DNA of 55,236 bases from an uncultured Lachnospiraceae bacterium (GCA_910588295.1 CAJUQO010000012.1:4548-59783), one strand, 5' to 3'; positions 16,552 to 25,365 are shown, counted from the stretch's first letter. Notes: generated by a model from the letters alone, not told the origin. A program made the numbers and translations.

Positions 16552-17925
16552 ATGGAAGAAAACAGGAATACGCAGGGGATGAATATGGAAGACCGGCTCG
16601 CGGCTCTGGAAAAAGAGCTGATGGGAAATCGACGGATTGACCCGAATCTGTACGCGGAATATGATGTAAAACGGGGGCTTCGTGATGCGACGGGCAAAGG
16701 CGTCCTCACGGGGCTTACGGAGATTTCCGATGTCTGCGGTTATGAGCTGGTGGGCGGGCGGCAGATTCCGGCGGAAGGGCGTCTGTATTATCAGGGAATC
16801 AATGTAAATGAGCTGATAGAGGGACTTAAAGGGCGCAAATACGGATTTGAGGAGACAATATATCTGCTTTTTTTCGGGAAGCTTCCGAATAAGGAGCAGC
16901 TGCGCACATTTCTGGACGTGCTGTTTGAGATGCAGGAGCTCTCCGGGCGTTTTGTACGGGATGTGGTCATGAAAGCCTCGAATGCGAATATCATGAATGC
17001 CATGCAGCGGTGTATTTTGACCCTGTATACGTATGATGAAAATCCGGAAGACATTTCCGGAGCCAACGTACTGCGCCAGTCTCTGGATATGATTGCCAAG
17101 ATGCCGCTGATCGCTGTATATTCCTATCATGCTTACTGCCATTTCAGAAAGGATCAGACGCTTTTGATCCGAAATCCCCGGAGCGGGCTGTCCATGGCGG
17201 AAAACATGCTGCTGATGCTGCGGCCGGACGGGCAGTATACGGAGCTGGAGGCCAGAGTGCTGGATGTGGCGCTGATTCTCCATGCGGAGCATGGCGGCGG
17301 TAACAACTCCACCTTTACCACCCATGTGGTGACTTCTTCGGGGACAGATACCTATTCGTCTGTGGCGGCGTCAATTGGTTCTCTGAAAGGGCCGCGCCAT
17401 GGCGGAGCGAATTTGAAGGTACAGAATATGTTTGCCGACATCATGGAACATGTTCATGACTGGACGGATGAAGCTGAAGTGAGTGAGTATCTGAAGAAAA
17501 TATTGGATAAAAAGGCTTTTGACGGCTCTGGTCTGATCTACGGCATGGGCCATGCGGTATATACCCTTTCCGATCCCCGGGAAGTAATTTTGAAAAAGTT
17601 TGCCCGGGCGCTGGCTGAGGAGAAAGGCCAGACAGAGCAGTTTGCTTTGTACGAGCTGGTGGAACGGCTGGCGGGACGGCTCATCATGGAACACAGGAAG
17701 CTGTTTAAAAATGTGTGTGCCAATGTGGACTTTTACAGCGGGTTCGTCTATGCGATGCTGGATATCCCCCAAGAGCTGTTTACGCCGATCTTTGCCATCT
17801 CCCGTCTGCCCGGCTGGAGCGCCCACCGTCTGGAGGAGCTCACAAATGCGGGCAAGATCATCCGTCCGGCGTACAAATATGTGGGAGGGCATAGTGCGTT
17901 TGTTCCCATGGATCAGCGTATGTAA
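16552..17925 (+). CDS. Citrate synthase, clostridial long form
   Basis: Condenses oxaloacetate and acetyl-CoA. The 457-aa protein has the catalytic residues: His in HAEHGGGNNSTF, His in YGMGHAVYTLSDPRE and Asp in NVDFYSGFVYAML. PRHGGANLKVQ is a family hallmark. ATG 16552 is preceded by AGGAGGAAGG; an in-frame ATG at 16489 has AGGAGGGG at 11 bases and would add a basic 21-residue N terminus. No aconitase or isocitrate dehydrogenase is adjacent, as expected for an incomplete TCA route feeding glutamate. 2-Methylcitrate synthase activity cannot be excluded. Confidence 0.88.
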   Translation: MEENRNTQGMNMEDRLAALEKELMGNRRIDPNLYAEYDVKRGLRDATGKGVLTGLTEISDVCGYELVGGRQIPAEGRLYYQGINVNELIEGLKGRKYGFEETIYLLFFGKLPNKEQLRTFLDVLFEMQELSGRFVRDVVMKASNANIMNAMQRCILTLYTYDENPEDISGANVLRQSLDMIAKMPLIAVYSYHAYCHFRKDQTLLIRNPRSGLSMAENMLLMLRPDGQYTELEARVLDVALILHAEHGGGNNSTFTTHVVTSSGTDTYSSVAASIGSLKGPRHGGANLKVQNMFADIMEHVHDWTDEAEVSEYLKKILDKKAFDGSGLIYGMGHAVYTLSDPREVILKKFARALAEEKGQTEQFALYELVERLAGRLIMEHRKLFKNVCANVDFYSGFVYAMLDIPQELFTPIFAISRLPGWSAHRLEELTNAGKIIRPAYKYVGGHSAFVPMDQRM

Positions 17926-18156
17926 AGAATTTCCCGGAATGGATGTCGCTTTTGATGTAATTTACCATATTTTTCCGAAAATTTATATTACTAAGAAAAT
18001 ATTAACATCTATTCAGATTTGTTCAGTAAGAATTCAGAGTTGCTTGTGATTTTTGTGGTAGGATACTTTTTGTTGCAGGGATTAAGATATCCCGGTGCGC
18101 TGCGGCCATGAGGCGACGGCGTATCCATGCAAAAAAGGAGAAAGGATGTATTTATT

Positions 18157-18435
18157 ATGAAAAAGACCATGAAGAAAGCAACTGTACTATTTGCGGCATG
18201 CGCGTTGTCTATGGCAGCGCTTGCCGGCTGCGGAGACAAAAAGGATGCAAGCTCCTCCTCTCAGGCAACGCAGCAGTCCGCGGCGCCCAGCGTCCAGAGT
18301 GCGGCACCGGAGACTGGCACAACATCGGGAACCAGCCAGGCGCCGGAAGGGAGCCAGGCGCCGGAAGGAAGCCAGACACCGGAAGCCGACACAACATCGG
18401 GCACCAGCCAGGCTTCAGAGGCTCCTGCGGAATAA
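18157..18435 (+). CDS. Small Ser/Ala/Pro/Gln-rich lipoprotein
   Basis: A 92-aa predicted lipoprotein. The signal is MKKTMKKATVLFAACALSMA, with lipobox LAGC near residues 22-25. The mature part is a low-complexity tail built from Ser, Gln, Ala, Pro, Glu, Gly and Thr with imperfect APEGSQ repeats. I start it at ATG 18157; an upstream in-frame ATG at 18127 would place charged residues before the signal. No enzymatic domain is visible. It may be a surface spacer or a decayed binding protein; function is unknown. Confidence 0.7.
   Translation: MKKTMKKATVLFAACALSMAALAGCGDKKDASSSSQATQQSAAPSVQSAAPETGTTSGTSQAPEGSQAPEGSQTPEADTTSGTSQASEAPAE
18335..18388 (+). repeat. Tandem 18-bp repeats inside the lipoprotein gene
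   Basis: Three successive 18-base units (18335, 18353, 18371), the last diverged, encode the repeated SQAPEG motif. They are bracketed by a 24-base near-identical direct repeat at 18318-18341 and 18390-18413. The array keeps the reading frame, so copy number could vary without breaking the gene. Confidence 0.8.
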
Positions 18436-18473
18436 AAGCGAAAATGTGATTTTTCACGGTAGCCTACATAAAC

Positions 18474-18509
18474 ACCGGCCATCCCTTTTAGGCATGGCCG
18501 GTATTTTTG
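18474..18509 (+). terminator. Intrinsic terminator after the lipoprotein gene
   Basis: ACCGGCCAT (18474-18482) pairs perfectly with ATGGCCGGT (18494-18502), followed by ATTTTTGT. Confidence 0.85.
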
Positions 18510-18650
18510 TATGGGCATTAACAAAATAAAACTAAAAAACCCTTTATATCTTCTACTTCCTGTGATAATATAGTTTTGAATACTACATCATGTTGGGTAA
18601 ATGATAGAAAATATGTTCTTGAAATATAAGGAACCGGACAGGAGGAGGAT

Positions 18651-19490
18651 ATGAGTTATAGAATTGTTGTAGACAGCTGCGGGGAATTATCGGAGGAAAT
18701 GAAAACCGACGGACATTTTGTTTCTGTACCTCTGACCCTGGAGGTGGGAAATGAAACAATTGTGGATGATGAGGGCTTTGATCAGGCTTCATTTTTGCAG
18801 AAAGTTGCGGCTTGTCCCACCTGCCCCAAATCAGCCTGTCCTTCACCGGCGGCCTATCTGGATGCCTATAACTGCGGCGAGGAACATGTTTATGCTGTGA
18901 CCCTTTCTGCGGAACTCAGCGGATCTTATAACAGCGCCATTTTGGCCAGAGAAATGTTTATGGAAGAACAGCGGGGGAAGAAATGCCATGTTTTTAATTC
19001 CCGTAGCGCTTCTGTCGGCGAAACTCTGATTGCCCTGCGTATTCAGCAACTGGAGGAGCAGCGGATTCCCTTTGAACAATTGGTGGAGCTGGTGGAGGAG
19101 TACATTGACACCCAGCACACCTATTTTGTACTGGACAATCTGGATACCTTGCGCAAAAATGGCCGCCTGAGCAAAGTAAAAGCTTTTGTGGCCTCTGCTT
19201 TGAAGATCAAGCCCATCATGGGTTCTACGCCGGAGGGAAATATTGCTCAGCTGGATCAGACTAGGGGCAGTAATAGGGCTCTGGTGAAAATGACTGAGCT
19301 CGTGATCGCCGGAGTGGAGCCTGGCCAGCGCCGTCTGGCCGCCATATCCCACTGTAATTGCCCGGAACGCGCGGAAATCGTCCGCGCGGCTCTGGCCTCC
19401 CATCTGATGCTGGAGGATATTCTGGTGCTGCCCACAGCGGGAGTATCATCCATGTATGCTAATGACGGCGGTGTGATCGTGGTGATTTAA
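18651..19490 (+). CDS. DegV family fatty-acid-binding protein
   Basis: A 279-aa protein of the DegV/FakB family. FakB proteins present fatty acids to the kinase FakA; no fakA is in the window. Recognisable features are IVVDSCGELSEE at the N terminus, the conserved PTCPKSACPSPAAYLDAY segment, VTLSAELSGSYNSA that forms the head-group pocket, and VLDNLDTLRKNGRLSKVKA. RBS GGAGGAGG is about 5 bases before the ATG. Family membership is firm; the role is by homology. Confidence 0.9.
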   Translation: MSYRIVVDSCGELSEEMKTDGHFVSVPLTLEVGNETIVDDEGFDQASFLQKVAACPTCPKSACPSPAAYLDAYNCGEEHVYAVTLSAELSGSYNSAILAREMFMEEQRGKKCHVFNSRSASVGETLIALRIQQLEEQRIPFEQLVELVEEYIDTQHTYFVLDNLDTLRKNGRLSKVKAFVASALKIKPIMGSTPEGNIAQLDQTRGSNRALVKMTELVIAGVEPGQRRLAAISHCNCPERAEIVRAALASHLMLEDILVLPTAGVSSMYANDGGVIVVI

Positions 19491-19602
19491 GCAGCGGGAG
19501 AACATGATTCAGGTGGCAGTTTGGGAAAGATTTATAACGACTCTTCCCTTTTCCGGCGAAAGGGAGTATAATATCTCCAGATTTGAGGCAAAGGAGACGA
19601 AT

Positions 19603-19857
19603 ATGAGCCAGGCAAAAGTAGATCGTTATAAGCAGGAAAAAGCGAATCGTGAACAGATCATCAAAAAGGAGAGGCTGGTCAGAAGGCTGGAATATGCGGT
19701 CGGCATTCTTGTGTTATGTCTGATTATAGTGTGGTGCGGCGTATCTGTGTACCAGAAGGCTGAAGAAAAGCATGCCTCCCAGGTGGAGACGGCGGAGCTT
19801 GATAATACAGCCATATCGGACTATATGGCATCGCTCAATGAAACAGAAGCCGAATGA
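19603..19857 (+). CDS. Small single-pass membrane protein
   Basis: An 84-aa protein with ATG 19603 preceded by AAAGGAGA; an upstream in-frame start would add an unlikely extension. Residues 1-28 are highly charged and helical, residues about 29-47 form one transmembrane helix (AVGILVLCLIIVWCGVSVY), and the rest is acidic with EETA-type residues. Positive residues before the helix suggest an inside N terminus. I do not recognise the family. It lies 112 bases after degV. Confidence 0.65.
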   Translation: MSQAKVDRYKQEKANREQIIKKERLVRRLEYAVGILVLCLIIVWCGVSVYQKAEEKHASQVETAELDNTAISDYMASLNETEAE

Positions 19858-19872
19858 TATCAAGATGGATGC

Positions 19873-19910
19873 AGACCGGGATTTATGCCGGTTTTGAGCC
19901 GGTCTTTATA
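19873..19910 (+). terminator. Probable terminator of the degV unit
   Basis: AGACCGG (19873-19879) pairs with CCGGTCT (19899-19905), followed by TTATAT. The T tract is poor. Confidence 0.45.
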
Positions 19911-19916
19911 TGCATG

Positions 19917-19955
19917 TATACAAAAAAGCTGCCCTCAGAGCAGCTTTTTTGTATA
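19917..19955. terminator. Bidirectional terminator, mainly for the cold-shock gene
   Basis: A 16-bp perfect inverted repeat (19917-19932 with 19940-19955) with a 7-base loop. A6/T6 tracts lie inside the arms. On the minus strand it is 24 bases after the csp stop. Confidence 0.9.
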
Positions 19956-19978
19956 TCATGATATACACTCTATCCGAA

Positions 19979-20179
19979 TCAGCATTTAACCACGTTGGCT
20001 GCCTGCATACCGCGGGCGCCTTCGGTCAAATCATAGGTTACGGCCTGTCCCTCATCCAGAGATTTGAAGCCTTCGCCCACGATAGCGGAAAAATGTACGA
20101 ATACGTCATTTCCATCCTCGCCGGTGATAAAGCCGTATCCTTTTTCTGCGTTGAACCATTTCACAGTTCCTTTGTTCAT
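19979..20179 (-). CDS. Cold-shock protein, CspA family
   Basis: A 66-aa single cold-shock domain that binds single-stranded RNA and DNA. RNP1 is KGYGFI and RNP2 is VFVHF; the N terminus is MNKGTVKWFNAEKG. The minus-strand ribosome binding site is GGAGGT, about 10 bases from the ATG. The gene has its own promoter and a leader of roughly 160 nt, the architecture known from cold-inducible csp genes. Confidence 0.95.
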   Translation of the reverse strand: MNKGTVKWFNAEKGYGFITGEDGNDVFVHFSAIVGEGFKSLDEGQAVTYDLTEGARGMQAANVVKC

Positions 20180-20375
20180 AGTGTTACCTCCATAAATATA
20201 AGAAAATAAAAATGTTACTGGAAATTATTTTCCGGTGTCGACCGGAAGATAAAAAAACACCAGTTATTACAGATTATATTGTGAACATAATATAATCTCT
20301 AATAACTAGTGGATTTATTACATTGAACAACCGATCTATGTTAGGTATTATATCCGTTAAAATATTATAAGTCAA
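20180..20375 (-). promoter_or_regulatory. Promoter and structured 5' leader of the cold-shock gene
   Basis: On the minus strand TTGACT (20370-20375), a 17-base spacer and TATAAT (20347-20352) predict a start near 20340. The leader contains a 19-bp stem with one mismatch (20262-20280 with 20289-20307, 8-base loop), all A/T-rich. In other csp mRNAs the leader refolds with temperature and controls translation; here that role is inferred from position and structure. Confidence 0.7.
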
Positions 20376-20468
20376 GGGAAAAAGGGCTTTATTTCGAGAA
20401 AGATTTCGTGTATGATAGGAAAAAGAAACCAGAGAGGCGATTTGTTTGGACTGTGGGAGGGGATTTTT

Positions 20469-21749
20469 ATGAGGATTCTGATAAAAAACGGCCGTGTAAT
20501 TGATCCGGGTGATGGCAGGGACTGTGTGGAAACGCTTTATATTGAGGACGATAAGATTACAGCGGAGTTTCCCGAAGTGAAAGCGGATCGCGTGGTAGAT
20601 GCGAAGGGCTGTTATGTAATGCCGGGATTGGTGGATATGCATGTCCATTTAAGGGATCCCGGACTGACCTATAAAGAGGATATTGTGAGCGGGGCCAGGG
20701 CGGCGGCCCGCGGCGGGGTGACGACGGTGGTGGCAATGCCCAACACAAAGCCTGTCATGGATTCGCCGGACAGGATTTCTTATGTCGCCAATAAGGCCAG
20801 GGCGCTGGCCTGCGTCAATATCATACAGGCCGGGGCAGTGACAAAGGGACAGAAGGGGCAGGAGCTGGCTGATTATGCCGGGATGGCCCGGATCGGCGTG
20901 CCCGCTGTCAGTGAGGACGGCCGGTCGGTGATGAATGCCCGCCTGATGCGGGAGGCCATGGCGGCGGCCCAAAAAGAAAATCTTGTGATTTTGGACCACT
21001 GCGAGGATGGGGATCTGGTGAATGGCGGCTGTATAAATGCGGATGAAAATGCCCGGCGGCTGGGGCTTCCGGGGATTACAAACAGTGTGGAGGATACGAT
21101 CACGGCCAGGGATATTGTATTGGCCGGGGAGACGGGCTGCAGGCTGCATCTGTGCCATGTCTCTACCAGGGGGGCCGCAGAGCTTCTCAGATATGCAAAA
21201 GCCCAGGGGATGGCTGTGACGGGGGAGGTATGTCCCCATCATTTTACGCTGACCTCTGACGACATCCCTGAGAGGAATTCCAATTACAAGATGAATCCTC
21301 CGCTCAGGAGCAGAGAAGATAAAGAGGCCCTGATTGAGGGCTTACAGGACGGGACGTTTGATGTCATAAGCACGGATCACGCGCCTCACGCCAGACAGGA
21401 GAAAGGGCCGGATATGCGCAGCGCTGCTTTTGGCATTGTGGGTCTGGAGACCAGTGTGGCTCTGACGATCACGGAGCTGGTGGATAAGGGGATTCTGACG
21501 CCGATGCAGATGGCGGAGAAGATGAGTTACAATCCGGCAAAGATCCTTGGTATAGACAGGGGTACGCTGGCTGAGGGCGCCGTGGCGGATGTGGTTGTCA
21601 TTGATCCCGATGCGGTTTATGTCATAGACGCGTCTTCTTTTGCGTCCCGGGGACGCAATACGCCTTTTGACGGAAGGAAAGTAAAAGGAAAAGTCAGGAT
21701 GACAATCTGCGGCGGAGAGATCGTTTACCAGGAAAACAGGCAGAGATAA
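20469..21749 (+). CDS. pyrC: Dihydroorotase
   Basis: Zinc amidohydrolase of 426 aa that closes carbamoyl-aspartate to dihydroorotate in UMP synthesis. Metal ligands are in DMHVHLRDPG, VICHVSTR-type LCHVSTRGAA and the catalytic STDHAPH. It is the class I, Bacillus-like form. ATG 20469 follows GGGAGGGG; an in-frame ATG at 20412 would add a 19-residue extension with no family match. It opens the pyrC-pyrF-pyrK-pyrD unit, 13 bases ahead of pyrF. Confidence 0.95.
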   Translation: MRILIKNGRVIDPGDGRDCVETLYIEDDKITAEFPEVKADRVVDAKGCYVMPGLVDMHVHLRDPGLTYKEDIVSGARAAARGGVTTVVAMPNTKPVMDSPDRISYVANKARALACVNIIQAGAVTKGQKGQELADYAGMARIGVPAVSEDGRSVMNARLMREAMAAAQKENLVILDHCEDGDLVNGGCINADENARRLGLPGITNSVEDTITARDIVLAGETGCRLHLCHVSTRGAAELLRYAKAQGMAVTGEVCPHHFTLTSDDIPERNSNYKMNPPLRSREDKEALIEGLQDGTFDVISTDHAPHARQEKGPDMRSAAFGIVGLETSVALTITELVDKGILTPMQMAEKMSYNPAKILGIDRGTLAEGAVADVVVIDPDAVYVIDASSFASRGRNTPFDGRKVKGKVRMTICGGEIVYQENRQR

Positions 21750-21762
21750 AGGAGAAAATCCC

Positions 21763-22689
21763 ATGATTCAGAAACTGATAGAGAAGATAAAGAAGACGGG
21801 CGCTCCCATTGTGGTGGGGCTTGACCCGATGCTCGGCTACATCCCGGAGCAGATTACCGGTGCGGCTTATGGGGAGTACGGGGAGACTTTGCGGGGGGCG
21901 GCCGAGGCTATATGGCGGTATAATAAAGGGATTGTGGATGCGGTCAGTGATTTGGTGCCTGCGGTGAAGCCCCAAATCGCCATGTACGAACAGTTTGGCG
22001 TGGAGGGGGTGGCGGCCTTTGAGAAAACGGTGCGTTATTGCCATGAGAAAGGCCTGTTGGTAATCGGCGATGTAAAACGGGGCGATATCGGTTCCACTTC
22101 GGAAGCGTATGCCGTGGGCCATCTGGGCAAGGTGCGTGTGGGAAGCCGGCTCTGCGGGGGCTTTGACGAGGATTTTGTCACGGTGAATCCTTATCTCGGG
22201 TCGGACGGCGTAAAGCCTTTTATGAAAGTGTGTAAGGAGGAGAAAAAGGGGCTGTTTATCCTGGTAAAGACCTCCAATCCTTCCAGCGGTGAATTCCAGG
22301 ACCGGCTGGTGGACGGAAGACCATTGTATGAGCTGGTGGGTGAGAAGGTCGCCGCCTGGGGCGAAGAGCTGATGGGGGATACTTACAGCTATGTGGGCGC
22401 CGTGGTGGGGGCTACCTATCCTGAGATGGGAAAGGCGCTGCGCAAAGTGATGCCGAAAGCATTTATCCTGGTGCCGGGATATGGGGCCCAGGGAGGGAAA
22501 GGCGCCGATCTGGTGCACTTTTTTAACGAGGATGGGCTGGGAGCTATCGTAAATTCCTCCCGGGGGATTATTGCCGCTTATAAACAGGAAAAATATGCGG
22601 CATACGGTCCGGAAAATTATGCGGAAGCCTCCCGGCAGGCCGTGCTGGATATGAGAGAGGATATCCGGGGGGCCCTGGAGCGTGTTTGA
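21763..22689 (+). CDS. pyrF: Orotidine 5'-phosphate decarboxylase, type 2
   Basis: Decarboxylates OMP to UMP. The 308-aa length and motifs (VVGLDPMLGY, GDVKRGDIGSTSEAYA with the catalytic Lys/Asp network, PGYGAQGGKGAD) match the longer PyrF subfamily. RBS AAAGGAGA is 10 bases upstream. The last codons, Arg-Val-stop, come from the left end of an inserted repeat element. A copy of CTGGAGC 206 bases later is followed by AG-TAA, so the ancestral end was probably Leu-Glu-Gln-stop. The change affects only the final residue or two and should not harm activity. Confidence 0.95.
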   Translation: MIQKLIEKIKKTGAPIVVGLDPMLGYIPEQITGAAYGEYGETLRGAAEAIWRYNKGIVDAVSDLVPAVKPQIAMYEQFGVEGVAAFEKTVRYCHEKGLLVIGDVKRGDIGSTSEAYAVGHLGKVRVGSRLCGGFDEDFVTVNPYLGSDGVKPFMKVCKEEKKGLFILVKTSNPSSGEFQDRLVDGRPLYELVGEKVAAWGEELMGDTYSYVGAVVGATYPEMGKALRKVMPKAFILVPGYGAQGGKGADLVHFFNEDGLGAIVNSSRGIIAAYKQEKYAAYGPENYAEASRQAVLDMREDIRGALERV

Positions 22690-22893
22690 AAATTCATTCC
22701 CGCCATCTGCATACCCCACTTGGCGTGATATTTGCACCAAATTCGGTCAGCGGCGCTGTGTGCCAGTGGCACACGTTCAGCGCGGACCGGAGTGGAACGT
22801 AGACGCCCGCTACGCCTCCCTTATTCGGCACAAATCTCCCACCAAGTGAGGCATACATCTGGCAGAAAGCAATTTTCAAACACGCTCTGGAGC
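22675..22893. mobile_element. MITE-like non-coding inverted-repeat element inside the pyr operon
   Basis: Terminal inverted repeats of 17 bp, GAGCGTGTTTGAAAATT at 22678-22694 and its complement at 22871-22887, enclose about 180 bases. Imperfect complementarity continues inward, and a central hairpin has perfect 8-bp arms (22758-22765 with 22767-22774). CTGGAGC occurs directly repeated at 22675-22681 and 22887-22893, fitting a target duplication. No transposase is encoded. It separates pyrF from pyrK without an obvious terminator T run. Whether the GAGC ends belong to the element or the duplication is ambiguous. Confidence 0.75.
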
Positions 22894-22954
22894 AGTAAAA
22901 GATATGGCCGTGAATTTTTTGAACAGCTGTAGATAAAGGAGCAATAGCGAATTT

Positions 22955-23734
22955 ATGAAGATAAAAGAAACCTGTACGGTGATCATCCAGGAGCGGATCG
23001 CCGGTGATGTATACAGCCTGTGGCTGCAGACAGAGAAAATCGCGTCCCAGGCAAGACCGGGGCAGTTTGTCTCATTGTACAGCTCCGACGGCAGACGTCT
23101 GCTGCCGCGCCCCATCAGCCTGTGCGAGATCGACGGCGCACGGGGGCGGCTGCGGCTGGTTTACCGTGTGGTGGGTAAAGGTACGAAAGAGTTTTCCGGG
23201 CTTTCCCGGGGAGATACATTGGACGTGCTGGGCCCCCTGGGGAATGGTTTTCCCATGGAGGAGGCGGCCGGTAAGAAGATTTTTCTCATAGGCGGGGGTA
23301 TTGGGATTCCCCCCATGCTGGCGGCGGCCCAGGCGCTGGCTGGCAATAAAGAGGACAGGCTTTTGGTGATGGGCTATCGGGACGAGCTGTTTTTGGATAA
23401 AGAGCTTGCCGCGTCGGGAAATCTGTATGTGGCCACAGAAGATGGCAGCGCGGGGGTCAAGGGAAACGTGCTGGACGCCATTCGGAGGCATGGGCTTGCG
23501 GCTGACATGATTTTTGCCTGCGGCCCGCGCCCGATGCTCCGTGCAGTTCATGAGTATGCGGTGGATCGGAACATCACCTGCTATATTTCCATGGAGGAAC
23601 GCATGGCCTGCGGCGTCGGCGCATGCCTGGGATGCGTCTGTAATTCTACGAAGGTGGATGATCATTCCCGGGTACACAACAAACGGGTCTGCAAGGACGG
23701 CCCGGTATTCCTGAGCACGGAGGTGGAGCTGTGA
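22955..23734 (+). CDS. pyrK: Dihydroorotate dehydrogenase B, electron-transfer subunit
   Basis: FAD and [2Fe-2S] protein of 259 aa that passes electrons from PyrD to NAD+. The FAD-binding region has LPRPISLCEID and the NAD-binding region IGGGIGIPPMLAAAQAL. The cluster ligands are in MACGVGACLGCVC with a further Cys in RVCKDGPVF. The ribosome binding site AAAGGAG lies 13 bases before the ATG, longer than ideal. The gene restarts just beyond the inserted repeat element. The stop overlaps the pyrD start. Confidence 0.95.
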   Translation: MKIKETCTVIIQERIAGDVYSLWLQTEKIASQARPGQFVSLYSSDGRRLLPRPISLCEIDGARGRLRLVYRVVGKGTKEFSGLSRGDTLDVLGPLGNGFPMEEAAGKKIFLIGGGIGIPPMLAAAQALAGNKEDRLLVMGYRDELFLDKELAASGNLYVATEDGSAGVKGNVLDAIRRHGLAADMIFACGPRPMLRAVHEYAVDRNITCYISMEERMACGVGACLGCVCNSTKVDDHSRVHNKRVCKDGPVFLSTEVEL

Positions 23735-24636
23735 TGAATACAAAGGTTCAGATCGCAGGCGTGGAGTTGAAGAATCCGGTCATGACGGCTTCGGGAACCT
23801 TTGGTTCCGGTGAGGAGTACAGCGAGTTTGTGGATCTCGGCCGTCTTGGGGCGGTGGTGACCAAGGGGGTGGCCAGTGTCCCTTGGCCAGGCAATCCCAC
23901 GCCCCGCGTCGCGGAGACTTACGGAGGGATGCTTAATGCCATCGGCTTGCAGAATCCCGGTATTGACGTGTTCTGCAGTAGGGACATCCCTTTCCTGCGG
24001 CAATATGATACAAAGATTGTAGTCAATGTCTGCGGCCGTTCTAAGGAGGATTACTGTGAGGTGGTAGAACGTCTCGGCCATGAACCGGTGGATCTGCTGG
24101 AGATTAATATTTCCTGCCCCAATGTGAAGGAGGGGGGTATTGCTTTCGGCCAGGATCCGAAAGCTGTGGAGGAAATTACGTCGGCGGTCAAACGGGTGGC
24201 CAGGCAGCCGGTGATCATGAAGCTGAGCCCTAATGTGACGGATATTGCCGAGATGGCCCGGGCCGCCGAGGCCGGAGGAGCCGACGCCCTGTCTCTGATT
24301 AACACGCTGACGGGCATGAAAATCGACGTGGAACGCCGGGTTTTTGCCCTGGCAAATAAAACGGGCGGGCTCTCGGGGCCTGCCATCCGACCGGTGGCGG
24401 TGCGCATGGTTTATCAGACGGCCCAGGCTGTCGGTATTCCGATCATCGGCATGGGCGGCATAGCTACGGCGGAGGATGCCCTGGAGTTTATCCTGGCGGG
24501 AGCCACGGCGGTGGCCGTGGGGTCGGCTAATTTCCGCAATCCCGGCGCTACAGTAGAGATTATCGAGGGGATTGAGGATTATATGGCCCGCCATGGTGTG
24601 GAGGATCTGGGGACGTTGATCGGGGCGGTGCATTGA
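23734..24636 (+). CDS. pyrD: Dihydroorotate dehydrogenase B, catalytic subunit
   Basis: FMN enzyme of 300 aa that oxidises dihydroorotate to orotate; works with PyrK. ATG 23734 (TGATG overlap with pyrK) has GGAGGT at 8 bases; GTG 23731 is less likely. Class 1B features: the catalytic Cys in EINISCPNVKEGG, the FMN-binding GMGGIATAEDALEFI, and LSGPAIRPVAVRMV. pyrE would normally follow in this operon, but here a divergent 19-kb island intervenes and pyrE is at 43.8 kb. Confidence 0.96.
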   Translation: MNTKVQIAGVELKNPVMTASGTFGSGEEYSEFVDLGRLGAVVTKGVASVPWPGNPTPRVAETYGGMLNAIGLQNPGIDVFCSRDIPFLRQYDTKIVVNVCGRSKEDYCEVVERLGHEPVDLLEINISCPNVKEGGIAFGQDPKAVEEITSAVKRVARQPVIMKLSPNVTDIAEMARAAEAGGADALSLINTLTGMKIDVERRVFALANKTGGLSGPAIRPVAVRMVYQTAQAVGIPIIGMGGIATAEDALEFILAGATAVAVGSANFRNPGATVEIIEGIEDYMARHGVEDLGTLIGAVH

Positions 24637-24685
24637 CGGGGGTGCTGGAACAAGCCGGTGAATAACAGACAAATGAAAAAAGCAG

Positions 24686-24742
24686 AACATCCCCGGAGAA
24701 AATCAGGAGCCAAAAATCCTTGATTTCTCCGGGGATGTTTTT
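24686..24742. terminator. Bidirectional terminator between pyrD and the corrinoid protein gene
   Basis: A long stem (24686-24705 with 24721-24740, near-perfect, GC-rich CCCCGGAGAAA core) with A and T runs on either side. It closes the pyr unit on the plus strand and the corrinoid-protein transcript on the minus strand. Confidence 0.88.
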
Positions 24743-24747
24743 GCTGA

Positions 24748-25365
24748 TTACAGAGATTTAATATAATCAACTGCGGCTGCAGCGTCAGGGGTATAAACTG
24801 CATTGATCTGTTCGCCGAAAGAAGCGGTTACAGGAGCGCCGCCAACCATGTAGACAGCGTCAATGCCGGCTTCTTTGCATGCTTTAACGATATCTTCCAT
24901 GTATTCCATAGTAGTCGTTAACATAGCGGACATACCAACGATGTCGGCGTTGTGTTCTTTGGCAGCTTTAACGAAGTCTTCTTTGCTGACGTCTACGCCA
25001 AGGTTGATTACTTTGTAGCCGGCGCTTTCCATCATCATGACTACCAGGTTTTTACCGATATCATGAAGGTCGCCTTTAACGGTTCCGATGACAACTGTTC
25101 CGCGGGGAGTGAAGTCATCGCCGGTTAACATTGGTTTGACGATATCCATTCCGGCATTCATAGCTTCTGCCGCCATCAGAACTTCGGGAACAAACATTTC
25201 TCCTTCGGAGAACAGTTTGCTGACTTCGTCCATACCGGCAACAAGGCCATTATTGATAATATCGATAGGAGCGGCATTTTCTCTTAATGCGGCATTCACT
25301 TCATTAACAACACCCGCGTCGTTTCCGTTTACGACATGTTCACTCATAATTGAATAATTAATCAT
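24748..25365 (-). CDS. Corrinoid protein, MttC/MtbC-like
   Basis: Methyl carrier for a corrinoid-dependent methyltransferase, 205 aa. Residues about 5-85 are the four-helix cobalamin-cap domain (EVLMAAEAMNAGM). Residues 88-205 are the Rossmann B12-binding domain with the lower-ligand motif DLHDIGKNLV (His 101), then SAMLTTTMEYM and VGGAPVTASF. The minus-strand ATG 25365 has GAAAGGA at 7 bases. It follows the cyclodeaminase-family gene in the same minus-strand operon. The partner methyltransferase is very likely the divergent MttB homologue. Substrate specificity is not readable from this protein. Confidence 0.93.
   Translation of the reverse strand: MINYSIMSEHVVNGNDAGVVNEVNAALRENAAPIDIINNGLVAGMDEVSKLFSEGEMFVPEVLMAAEAMNAGMDIVKPMLTGDDFTPRGTVVIGTVKGDLHDIGKNLVVMMMESAGYKVINLGVDVSKEDFVKAAKEHNADIVGMSAMLTTTMEYMEDIVKACKEAGIDAVYMVGGAPVTASFGEQINAVYTPDAAAAVDYIKSL

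Noticed and set aside
22732..22932. Short plus-strand open frame in the pyrF-pyrK gap
   Set aside because: It lies almost wholly in the inverted-repeat element, has no ribosome binding site and no domain.
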